Of a DNA stretch of 64,000 nt, positions 1 to 7,188 are shown piece after piece (within the stretch, counting starts at the first letter, position 1; each line of letters starts with the position of its first letter). Origin of the DNA: Pseudomonadota bacterium. GTDB lineage: Bacteria; Desulfobacterota; Desulfobulbia; Desulfobulbales; SURF-16. The notes beneath the pieces were generated by a model. The model was not told where the DNA came from. It worked only from the letters and a program-made list of their open reading frames with translations, and did not search any database. A program made the translations under genes and the position numbers. The stretch covers positions 37,127-101,126 of the forward strand of contig JAHJKA010000013.1 in assembly GCA_018822545.1 (NCBI GenBank). The letters run 5' to 3'.

Positions 1-1339
1 ACTCGGTATTCTTAAAACTTGCGGCCTGCTGCCCTCGGCCCACAAGATCAGCAGCTAGCAGCCCTGCGGAAAAATGATCTGCGGGGGCCACACCCAACAG
101 CGGGTCAGGCTCTTTAATGACAACTTCATCGGCGCTGGTAAAAACTTCGGCATACCGTTCCTGAAAGATGGTACGGCGGCTTGAGTTGGTGCGGGGCTCA
201 AAGACGGCAACGAGCCGCCGGCCCGGGTAGGCACCTTTGAGGGCGGCCAAGGTTTCATCCACCGCCGTGGGATGGTGGGCAAAATCATCAATCACCGTGA
301 CCCCAGCTTCCACCCCCCTTACTTCCTGGCGACGCCGCACCCCCTGAAAGGCGGCAAGCTCACGGGCCATTACCTCGTACCCCAGGCCAATTTCCGCAAA
401 TACCGCAAGAACAGCCAAGGAATTAAGGACATTATGCCGACCAGGCATAATGCTCTTAAACTGACCGGCAACCTGATTCTTTCGTAGGAGAGAGAACTGG
501 GTAAAACCCTCGGAAGGCACCATATCTGCAAAGGACCAGTCCCAGGCATGATCAATACCATAGGAGACAACCTTACACGGTGCAGCTGCGCAGAGCTCAC
601 GAACAACCGGATCATCAAAACAGGCAATCAAAGTGCCCTCTGCCGGCATAATGGCTATCAGACGGGCGAAGGAGGTCTTCACCGCCTCAAAATCGGCGTA
701 GATGTCGGCATGGTCGAATTCGACCGAGGTGAGGATGGCTATCTGCGGCTGGTAATGGAGAAATTTAGGGCCCTTGTCGAAAAAAGCGGTGTCATACTCA
801 TCGCCTTCCACCACGAAATACTTGCCCTGCCCCAGGTGAAAATTAGCCTGAAAGGCCGTGACGATGCCGCCGATCATAAAACCGGGATCAAGACCGGCAC
901 CGGCCAGCATGGTGGCAAGCAAAGAAGACGTAGTTGTCTTGCCATGGGTCCCGGCCACCACCAGGGATGTCTTGCCGGCCAGAAATTTCTCGCCAAGGGC
1001 TTGGGGGAAAGAGACATAGGGAATGTTGAGGCGGGCAAGTTCCAGGGCCTCGGGATTATCGCGCCTGATGACATTCCCCACCACCACAAGATCGGGGCGC
1101 GGCTGCAGATTCTCGGGGCGATAGCCGTCCTGCACCGCGACCCCGGCAGCAGCCAGATACTCACTCATGGGCGGATAGACGTGGGCGTCTGAGCCGCTGA
1201 TGGTGTAACCCGCCTTTTTAAGAAGACCTGCCATGGCACCCATACCGGTACCACAGACACCCATGAGATGAATATGCTTTGGATTTGAAGGAAAAAAATT
1301 AAGAGTTGGATCTAAAAGAGGTTGGGAGCCTTGACTCAT
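1..1339 (-). CDS. mpl: UDP-N-acetylmuramate:L-alanyl-gamma-D-glutamyl-meso-diaminopimelate ligase (partial)
   Basis: This is a Mur-ligase family enzyme of cell-wall recycling, which rejoins the salvaged murein tripeptide to UDP-MurNAc in the cytoplasm. About 446 residues are visible and the C-terminus runs off the left edge; the family is about 450-460 residues, so little is missing. The N-terminal Rossmann motif HLMGVCGTGMGAMAGLL is followed by the ATP loop VVAGTHGKTTTSSLLATML. The segment AVFEPRTNSSRRTIFQ near residue 380 is typical of Mpl rather than MurC. The ATG overlaps the stop of the small gene 1336-1548 (ATGA), so the two are probably co-translated. Confidence 0.9.
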   Translation of the reverse strand, partial: MSQGSQPLLDPTLNFFPSNPKHIHLMGVCGTGMGAMAGLLKKAGYTISGSDAHVYPPMSEYLAAAGVAVQDGYRPENLQPRPDLVVVGNVIRRDNPEALELARLNIPYVSFPQALGEKFLAGKTSLVVAGTHGKTTTSSLLATMLAGAGLDPGFMIGGIVTAFQANFHLGQGKYFVVEGDEYDTAFFDKGPKFLHYQPQIAILTSVEFDHADIYADFEAVKTSFARLIAIMPAEGTLIACFDDPVVRELCAAAPCKVVSYGIDHAWDWSFADMVPSEGFTQFSLLRKNQVAGQFKSIMPGRHNVLNSLAVLAVFAEIGLGYEVMARELAAFQGVRRRQEVRGVEAGVTVIDDFAHHPTAVDETLAALKGAYPGRRLVAVFEPRTNSSRRTIFQERYAEVFTSADEVVIKEPDPLLGVAPADHFSAGLLAADLVGRGQQAASFKNTE

Positions 1340-1548
1340 GCGTTCTCCTTGTCAACCGCTCCCCCTCTGGCAGCGTCACTGACAGTGCGATGCACGTCTT
1401 GAAAGGTCTCAGCGAATTTGGGCGGTGAAAGACGTCCCACTTCAATAAACTTGATAACCACCTCTTTGGTGATTTTCATGATAAGCTCATCGGTTATCGA
1501 TTTATTCGAGGTCGAACTGACAGGTTCCTTCTTGGCATCTTGAGACAT
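1336..1548 (-). CDS. small hypothetical protein upstream of mpl
   Basis: This is a 70-residue charged protein of unknown function. The chosen ATG (MSQDAKKEPVSS) has a GGAG seven or eight bases upstream; a more upstream ATG exists but would place that ribosome site inside the gene. There is no signal peptide or membrane segment. The middle (residues about 20-55) looks helical, with ITDELIMKITKEVVIKFIEV. The stop overlaps the mpl start by four bases. Its position directly before a cell-wall recycling gene suggests shared expression but gives no function. Confidence 0.7.
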   Translation of the reverse strand: MSQDAKKEPVSSTSNKSITDELIMKITKEVVIKFIEVGRLSPPKFAETFQDVHRTVSDAARGGAVDKENA

Positions 1549-1570
1549 GATGGCTGCTCCGGTAATCAGA

Positions 1571-1627
1571 AACAAAAAAGCCTCTGTGGCAGGAAGAAGG
1601 CCAATTCTACATTACCAGCAGAGGCTT
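1571..1627 (-). terminator. probable intrinsic terminator after tRNA-Ala
   Basis: On the minus strand the arms AAGCCTCTG and CAGAGGCTT (nine base pairs) enclose a 32-base loop and are followed by TTTTTTG. It lies between the tRNA-Ala gene and the small gene at 1336-1548, so it would separate the tRNA transcript from the mpl pair. The long loop lowers certainty. Confidence 0.5.
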
Positions 1628-1704
1628 ACCTTTAATATTGGGAAAAACTTAATGAGCCCTCCCCGACTAAAGATCAAAAGAGGTAATACGAAGAAATAAA
1701 GAAA

Positions 1705-1780
1705 TGGTGGAGCTAGGCGGGATCGAACCGCCGGCCTCTTGAATGCCATTCAAGCGCTCTCCCAGCTGAGCTATAGCCCC
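1705..1780 (-). tRNA. tRNA-Ala (GGC)
   Basis: A 76-base cloverleaf reads on the minus strand from GGGGCTA to an encoded CCA end. The D arm contains AGCTCAGCTGGGAGAGC, the anticodon arm is CTTGA-ATGGCAT-TCAAG with anticodon GGC, and the T arm contains GGTTCGATCC. The acceptor stem GGGGCTA pairs with TAGCTCC. All standard elements are present and the CCA is encoded. Confidence 0.97.
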
Positions 1781-1809
1781 ACATAAAGTCTGGTGAAAAT
1801 GTGAGGGCC

Positions 1810-1838
1810 ATTAAAGCCGATGGAAGTCAGCCTGTCAA
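1810..1838 (-). promoter_or_regulatory. promoter of tRNA-Ala
   Basis: On the minus strand a perfect -35 TTGACA (1838-1833) is followed after 17 bases by TTTAAT (1815-1810). This would start transcription about 20 bases before the mature 5' end of the tRNA. Confidence 0.6.
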
Positions 1839-2003
1839 CATTTTTCAACCCGCATCTTTCCTGTTTTTGAAACCGAGCTGATTCCCCCCCTTACGATGAA
1901 AGCTGAGCCATTTTAATTGACTTTGTGGAAACTTCTCACTTACAATTTTTTCTTAATTTAAGTATATTTGAAAAAATTTAATATTAGTAACTTCTACTAT
2001 TTA

Positions 2004-3203
2004 ATGGTGCATTCTATGTCTCCCAACAAACCATACATCTACACAGCTGAAGATCTTTATGAAAAACTAACAGGCAAACCTGATTTTATCCTTCTGGATG
2101 TTCGCAATGAGAAAGAATTTCACAATTTTGCGGTGGAAGGCCCAGGATTCATTCCCTATATCAATATCCCCTATTACGATTTCATTGAAGATATTGAGGC
2201 CAGTGTTGCCAAAATTCCGGCAGGTCAAAAAATCAGGGTCGTCTGCTCCAAAGAGAACTCTGCAAAGTTTGTCAGTGAACAACTCCTTGCCAACGGTTTC
2301 ACTGATGTCGGCTATCTAAAAGATGGTATTGTCTCCTGGGGCAATATGCTGACCCCCCACAAACTCACCCCGACCAAAAGCCCCTATAAACTTTATCAGA
2401 TAATCCGTCCCGGCAAAGCATCATGCAGCTACATGCTTATTGTCGGCAAGGAGGCTGCTGTTTTTGATCCATCGGCGAACATTCAGTTTTATCAGGATTT
2501 CGCCAAGAAACAGGGTGCCACGATTGTTAAGACCTTTGAGACCCACCGTCAGGCCGATTATATAGCCGGCAGCATCCTCCTCCACAAGACAATCGGCGCG
2601 GAAGTCATGGTTATGACACCAGATTTTGCAGGAGCCGACTTCCCGTATACACCACTTGAAAATGGTCAAACTCTGGCACTTACCGGCGGTCCCGAGATCA
2701 AGGTTATCCACACCCCGGGCCACACCCTTGGCTCCACAAGCTATTTTATCGATGGCAAGTTTCTGCTTACCGGCGACACCATATTTATTCAATCTGCCGG
2801 GCGCCCTGACCTGGGAGGCAAGAGCGAAGAATGGTCACGCATCCTCTATCTCACCCTGATGGTCACCCTGCGGGACATTGACGACAACGTCCTCATTCTC
2901 CCCGGCCATTACACGTCATGGAACGAGGCGAATGCCGATTTGGTATTTTGCGCCCCCTTGGGCGAGCTCAAAAAAACCAATATCGCCTTCCACTTTGTCC
3001 ATGAAGGCAAATTTGCCGAATTCATTCAGGAAAATCTACGCCCCCAGCCAGAGGTTTATGCCGAAATCAGGCGGATCAATGCCGGCTGGCTCAACGTTGA
3101 ACTGGAAGAACAAAACATCATGGATTTAGGCAAAAACGAGTGCGGCGCCAGCAATTATGGCAAGGTCGGTGTCAGTGCTGAATCTGCACGGCATAAGGAC
3201 TAA
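2004..3203 (+). CDS. rhodanese / metallo-beta-lactamase fusion, persulfide dioxygenase-like
   Basis: This 399-residue protein joins an N-terminal rhodanese domain (residues about 10-120, catalytic Cys in VVCSKENSA) to a metallo-beta-lactamase fold of the ETHE1 type (about 130-370). Such proteins oxidise glutathione- or protein-bound persulfide to sulfite; the rhodanese can move the sulfane sulfur. The lactamase core has ETHRQADY, HTPGHTLG, LLTGDTIF and LPGHYT. The first His, the HTPGH His and the TGD Asp that bind the single iron in ETHE1 are kept, while two residues of the usual second metal site are changed. The start is uncertain: TTG at 1968, ATG at 2004 and ATG at 2016 are in frame and none has a clear ribosome site. 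Confidence 0.85.
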   Translation: MVHSMSPNKPYIYTAEDLYEKLTGKPDFILLDVRNEKEFHNFAVEGPGFIPYINIPYYDFIEDIEASVAKIPAGQKIRVVCSKENSAKFVSEQLLANGFTDVGYLKDGIVSWGNMLTPHKLTPTKSPYKLYQIIRPGKASCSYMLIVGKEAAVFDPSANIQFYQDFAKKQGATIVKTFETHRQADYIAGSILLHKTIGAEVMVMTPDFAGADFPYTPLENGQTLALTGGPEIKVIHTPGHTLGSTSYFIDGKFLLTGDTIFIQSAGRPDLGGKSEEWSRILYLTLMVTLRDIDDNVLILPGHYTSWNEANADLVFCAPLGELKKTNIAFHFVHEGKFAEFIQENLRPQPEVYAEIRRINAGWLNVELEEQNIMDLGKNECGASNYGKVGVSAESARHKD

Positions 3204-3239
3204 TTTTCCCAACCTCTTGTTTTCTATTGCTAAATCTTG

Positions 3240-3279
3240 TTGACATTTACTTATTAGGAATTATTATCACCTAATAAGT
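3240..3279 (+). promoter_or_regulatory. promoter with perfect 10-bp palindromic operator
   Basis: A consensus -35 TTGACA (3240-3245) is followed after 16-17 bases by TATTAT/ATTATC as -10. A perfect inverted repeat, ACTTATTAGG (3249-3258) and CCTAATAAGT (3270-3279), lies across the spacer and just past the -10, separated by 11 bases. A dimeric regulator bound here would block RNA polymerase. The symmetry is seen directly; the identity of the regulator (for example a peroxide, iron or redox sensor) is inferred only from the genes behind it. Confidence 0.7.
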
Positions 3280-3304
3280 AGTTAAATTATCCAACGAGGA
3301 AAAC

Positions 3305-3631
3305 ATGAAAATTACCATAGATAAAAATGTCGTTGAATTTGTGCCGGAAACCCCTGCGGAAACCCAGGACCTGGAAACCCTCTGGCGTATTACGGTTGAT
3401 TGCTTAAACGACAACAAGCGGCTCTCTCCCATCGGCGAGTTTATTCCCGTCAAAAACAATCTGGCCCGTTTTGTCATCGAAGGTTTACCCGGCGGCGTCA
3501 CTCAGCGCGTTGCGGAAACCGCACACACAGATGCCACCTACTACTGTGCCACCTGCAATAAATATATGAAAGTTGCCAAGGGTGAGGGGCTGCCAACCTG
3601 CTGCGGCAAAGTCATGGAGAATATGGATTAA
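3305..3631 (+). CDS. desulforedoxin-like iron protein
   Basis: This 108-residue protein ends in a desulforedoxin-type iron-binding domain with CATC near residue 79 and TCCGK near residue 97, the CxxC...CC pattern that binds one iron with four cysteines. Residues 1-70 are an extension without a recognised motif. A GAGGA lies four to nine bases before the ATG. It sits directly behind the palindromic promoter and 42 bases before a rubredoxin gene, so a role in electron transfer or oxidative-stress defence in an anaerobe is likely. It lacks the second iron centre of a full desulfoferrodoxin. Confidence 0.8.
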   Translation: MKITIDKNVVEFVPETPAETQDLETLWRITVDCLNDNKRLSPIGEFIPVKNNLARFVIEGLPGGVTQRVAETAHTDATYYCATCNKYMKVAKGEGLPTCCGKVMENMD

Positions 3632-3673
3632 ATCACCACCACCAACCTTTCATTCATACATCAGGAGACAGCA

Positions 3674-3832
3674 ATGGACAAATGGGAATGCCCCTGTGGC
3701 TACATCTATGATCCGGCCGAAGGAGATTATGAAAGTGGCGTAGAGCCAGGAACCAAGTGGGAAGATGTCCCCGAAGACTGGGTCTGTCCCAAATGTGGTG
3801 CGGAAAAAGCCGACTTCTGGAAAGCCGACTAA
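3674..3832 (+). CDS. rubredoxin
   Basis: This 52-residue protein is a small cytoplasmic one-electron carrier with a Fe(Cys)4 site. The family signatures are clear: [15 protein letters not shown] at the N-terminus, [17 protein letters not shown] in the second half. AGGAGA lies eight bases before the ATG. The first cysteine pair reads Cys-Pro-Cys-Gly, one residue shorter than the usual CxxCG knuckle, while the second is the normal CPKCG. It is probably co-transcribed with the desulforedoxin-like gene and ends at a strong terminator. Confidence 0.93.
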   Translation: MDKWECPCGYIYDPAEGDYESGVEPGTKWEDVPEDWVCPKCGAEKADFWKAD

Positions 3833-3853
3833 GCGCCTGTAAGAATTTTAAGT

Positions 3854-3893
3854 AAAAAAGGGGGAATCACTTCAACGTGATTCCCTCTTTTTT
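3854..3893 (+). terminator. intrinsic terminator after rubredoxin
   Basis: A hairpin with arms GGAATCAC and GTGATTCC around the loop TTCAAC is preceded by AAAAAAG and followed by CTCTTTTTT. The flanking A and T runs would allow it to work on both strands. Confidence 0.85.
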
Positions 3894-3949
3894 GTGTTTC
3901 GGGGAGGGAAGGGACCGTTTTTTTTGGATTTGGGTTTGATTGCCTGAAT

Positions 3950-4110
3950 TGTTTGTTACTTTTTGTTTGCCCAAAAAGTAACGCAAAAAGGGCACCCCGG
4001 CAGAACCTGGCCTGCGGCACGCTCGCCTTCCGCCGTAAAAGGGAATTGTAAAAACTCGCTTCCGCTCAAACAGTTTACAATTCTTTTCCTTTTCACGCCT
4101 CCCTGCTCAC
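3950..4110 (-). repeat. structured intergenic repeat, copy 1
   Basis: This noncoding block fills most of the gap 3833-4257. Read on the minus strand it shares long similar stretches with 6850-7055: GCGAGTTT..ACAATTCCC, GAGCGTGCCGCAGGCCAG and CTGCCGGGGTGCCC. Its minus-strand 3' end has the inverted repeat GTTACTTTTT (3955-3964) / AAAAAGTAAC (3973-3982), and its 5' half pairs TTGTAAA with TTTACAA. It resembles a class of dispersed repeats in proteobacterial genomes that is often mis-annotated as short proteins. No coding signal is seen. Confidence 0.65.
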
Positions 4111-4257
4111 TCAGGTCTGCAATGGGGGGGGAAATAACCACAGAAGAATCCAGGAAGTGGACATAACGAACTACATCACTAGCGGCCCACCTAAACTTGC
4201 CGCGTCCTCGTCGCCGCGCTTCTTGCCGTCTGGTGGATACAATTGTTCTACCATAAA

Positions 4258-6561
4258 TTATCTTTTGTTATCCAGCACGTCTCTCACAGCAATCGCAAGA
4301 TCTCTTCTTAGAATTGGTTTTGTGAGATATTTTCGTATTCCGAGTTCATGTGCATTTTCATTCGAAACCATGTGACTAAAACCGGTACAGAGGATGATCG
4401 GCATATCTGGCCTGACACTGAGGATTTCTTTCGCCAATTTGTCCCCAGTAATTTTAGGCATGGTCATATCGGTGATAATCAAATCATAATTATCTGGATA
4501 CGTTCGGAAGGCAGCCAAGGCGTCTTCGCAATTGGTGAAACCAGAAATTTTGTACCCCAGGCCGCTGAGCATCTTCTCCAACAGAGCAACGATCATCACC
4601 TCGTCATCAACCAATAAGATTCGTTCTTTTCCTCTAGGAAGTGAGGTTGAGTCCTTATCAGATTGTTTCAGTGCCGATTCAGCGGCAATGGATGGGAAAT
4701 AGATCCGAAAAACAGAACCTTTTCCCGGTTCGCTGTAAACCGTTATCGCGCCTTTATAGTTTTTGACAATTCCATGCACAACTGCCAGCCCCAGACCAGT
4801 GCCTTTTCCTTTGCCCTTGGTGGTGAAATAAGGCTCAAATATTTTGTCTATTATTTCCTTAGGGATTCCCGGCCCGGAGTCGGTCACCTCAAGCAAGACA
4901 TGAGGGCCGGGTGTGAGATTAAATTTAGTGGTTAAATCATGAAGGCCAATCTCGACTTCAGCCAGAGAAACTCTTAATATCCCTCCGGTTTCGAGCATGG
5001 CCTGGTAGGCATTGGTACACAGGTTCATCAGAATTTGATGGACATGGGTTGGATCAGCCATAATGGCGGAACAATCTGGGTTGATATTTTCCTTGATTTC
5101 GATATTGGCGGGGATAGATGAACGTATGAGTTTGAGCGCCTCCTTGAGGACAAATTGTATTTTCAAGGGTTGGAGATCAGCTTCGGATTGACGGCTGAAG
5201 CTCAGAATCTGTTTCACCAGCTCCTTGGCCCGGTTCGCAGCCAGAAGCACCTGTTGCAGGTCTGCTTCAAGTGGGCTTGCGGGGGGGATGCTCTGCAGGG
5301 CAATCTCGGCATACCCCAGAATAGGAGTGAGGATATTATTAAAATCATGGGCGATGCCACCGGCCAAGGTGCCGATGGCTTCCATCTTCTGGGCTTGTCG
5401 AAGCTGACGTTCTAGCTCTTCAATATCGGTGATGTCCCTGGCCACATGAATCAGGCTCACAAGTTCTTTGTTTTCACTACGAATTGGTGCGATCGTGACC
5501 TGAAATTTTTTGCCTATCCCCGGATGGGTGATGACTTCGGAATGAAGTTTGTGATCCCTCAAAGTGGCGGAGGCCGGACACCCGGGGCACATATCATGAA
5601 GTTCTGCAAAAACTTCATAGCAATAGCGACCTTCTAGCTCGCCCGGCGGTACGGCAAGAAACTGGTTGCACGCATCGTTGGCTCGAAGAATACGCATATC
5701 CGGATCAAGGACCGTTATTAGGTCAGGAACGGAATTAAAAGTTGTCTGCCATTCGCGTACGGTTTTCTGCAACAACTGCTTCTCCTCTATCCTTTCGGAG
5801 ATATCGCGTATATTGCATTGGATTACTGACGATCTGTCGGTAAATGTTATTTGCGCGGGGAAAGGCAGGGAGGTTTTGAGGTTGATCAGTACGTCGTCGA
5901 AAGTGTAAAAATCTTTGCTGCTGAGTCTTTCCAGCAGCGTTGTGAGGTCGGCTTCCTTATTGACAATGCCTGCTTCCTGAATCAGCTTTCCGACTATTTC
6001 GTCCCTGGATATTCCCAGCATTTTGGCAAGCGCTGCATTCACTGCAGTTATAATGCCGGATTCCTTGTTCACCAGCAGCAGGCCATCGTAGGAGGTCTCA
6101 AACAACCGTTGAAAACGCTCCACTGACTCCAATAACTGCTGTTCTTGAAATTTGCGTTTCGTATAATCTTCAATGGAAAGCAGCAGGACGTGTTTGTCAA
6201 TTCCGGTGAGAAATGTGCGTTGACCATTGATTCTCAGAATCTTGCGCCCGAGGCGGGGAACAATATGGTCAATTTCGTAGTCATCCTCGGTTGATTCTTT
6301 TTCAGCCAAAACAACTTCGAGAAGATGCCTGAAGGCGGCAAAGTCCCATTCCTTGTCTGCCACCGAAAAGAAATCATGCCCTACTATTTGCTCAGGGGTA
6401 ACCTGATAGGCATTATAAAATCGTTGGTTCGCATAAAGAACCGTGTAGTTTTTTTCTAGAATAAGAAAGGGCTTACGAACGACTTCAACGATCTTGCCAA
6501 TGTCTTCAATAAAGCTTGCGCCTGACTGGTTTAATTCTTCAGTGTTTCCCTTGGTCATCAT
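4258..6561 (-). CDS. PAS-domain hybrid sensor histidine kinase
   Basis: This 767-residue protein has no membrane segment and is probably a cytoplasmic sensor. Domains in order: PAS (about 25-135), PAS (about 147-265), PAS (about 275-395), HisKA with phospho-acceptor His in [11 protein letters not shown] (about 410), an HATPase domain with [13 protein letters not shown] (about 600), and a C-terminal receiver with Asp in LIITDMTMP. The third PAS carries a cysteine set, RYCYEVF and CPGCPASATL, shared with the kinase at 28912-31299. A stand-alone transcription-factor partner is not adjacent. The gene is isolated and bracketed by two inverted copies of a noncoding repeat. Confidence 0.92.
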   Translation of the reverse strand: MMTKGNTEELNQSGASFIEDIGKIVEVVRKPFLILEKNYTVLYANQRFYNAYQVTPEQIVGHDFFSVADKEWDFAAFRHLLEVVLAEKESTEDDYEIDHIVPRLGRKILRINGQRTFLTGIDKHVLLLSIEDYTKRKFQEQQLLESVERFQRLFETSYDGLLLVNKESGIITAVNAALAKMLGISRDEIVGKLIQEAGIVNKEADLTTLLERLSSKDFYTFDDVLINLKTSLPFPAQITFTDRSSVIQCNIRDISERIEEKQLLQKTVREWQTTFNSVPDLITVLDPDMRILRANDACNQFLAVPPGELEGRYCYEVFAELHDMCPGCPASATLRDHKLHSEVITHPGIGKKFQVTIAPIRSENKELVSLIHVARDITDIEELERQLRQAQKMEAIGTLAGGIAHDFNNILTPILGYAEIALQSIPPASPLEADLQQVLLAANRAKELVKQILSFSRQSEADLQPLKIQFVLKEALKLIRSSIPANIEIKENINPDCSAIMADPTHVHQILMNLCTNAYQAMLETGGILRVSLAEVEIGLHDLTTKFNLTPGPHVLLEVTDSGPGIPKEIIDKIFEPYFTTKGKGKGTGLGLAVVHGIVKNYKGAITVYSEPGKGSVFRIYFPSIAAESALKQSDKDSTSLPRGKERILLVDDEVMIVALLEKMLSGLGYKISGFTNCEDALAAFRTYPDNYDLIITDMTMPKITGDKLAKEILSVRPDMPIILCTGFSHMVSNENAHELGIRKYLTKPILRRDLAIAVRDVLDNKR

Positions 6562-6670
6562 AATCCCTCAGAAACTCAGAAACTCAGAAACAATGATAGC
6601 ACCTTTTCCTACTCGTGTAGATTTATTTGCTGCCAGTCGAACGTGTTATTAGGTTGCAGGGAGGGATATT

Positions 6671-6717
6671 GAATATGCTGTGGCGTGCTGGCCTATATTG
6701 GCCCGGGCCGCATATTC
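6671..6717. repeat. inverted repeat upstream of the sensor kinase
   Basis: GAATATGC (6671-6678) and GCATATTC (6710-6717) are perfect complements and enclose GGCCTATATTGGCC and the palindrome GGCCCGGGCC. It lies about 110 bases before the kinase start and could be a hairpin or binding site; no further evidence is visible. Confidence 0.4.
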
Positions 6718-6849
6718 CGATACCACTGCGGAGCTTTTTGCGTAAAGAACTCTGAAAGTGACCCAAAAAGAATGTTATGTCAAGCGATATTGAGCAGATA
6801 ACAGAGCCCGCAGAGCATCCTTATTGACTTTCCCCCATTCAGCACTGAG

Positions 6850-7055
6850 CTCTTTTTGGCATGGGAAAGGGCTTTGAATTGCACCCCAAGGGCACTTCCG
6901 TTGGGCGCAGCATGTCTGAGTATCCGCAGGATGCGAGTTTCTGCAATTCCCCTTTCCCGTGCCAAAACGAGCGCGCCGAAGGCCAGTGCTGCTGGGGCGT
7001 CCTTTTTCGGTTCCTTTTTAGACGAGTAGCCAGCGAAGTGGGCGAAAAGGAACAA
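6850..7055 (+). repeat. structured intergenic repeat, copy 2
   Basis: This is the second copy of the element at 3950-4110, in opposite orientation, in the 6562-7188 gap. The arms GGGAAAGGG and CCCTTTCCC with flanking AATTGCA/TGCAATT make a large hairpin, followed by GAGCGCGCCGAAGGCCAG and GCTGGGGCGTCC, then a smaller inverted repeat GTTCCTTTTT (7010-7019) / AAAAGGAAC (7045-7053). Short open frames within it lack ribosome sites and are not believed. Confidence 0.65.
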
Positions 7056-7108
7056 AGATCAACAGGCAACCAAGCCTAATCCAAACACCCAAAGGTCCCC
7101 TTCCCAAT

Positions 7109-7151
7109 AAAAAAGAGCACAAAGCTCTCTCTAAAAGAAAACCCTGTGCTC
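7109..7151 (-). terminator. intrinsic terminator of the bd-like/octahaem operon
   Basis: On the minus strand GAGCACA and TGTGCTC form a stem followed by TTTTTTATT, about 40 bases after the stop of the octahaem fusion gene. Confidence 0.75.
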
Positions 7152-7188
7152 CTTATCCCTCTCTGGCCCCTAAACCTACCCTCCCAAC

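Noticed and set aside
3956..4375. Several short open frames in the gap after rubredoxin
   Set aside because: They fall in the structured repeat or opposite the kinase gene and have no ribosome sites.
6780..7079. Overlapping 70-90-residue frames on both strands
   Set aside because: They are readings of the second copy of the structured repeat.
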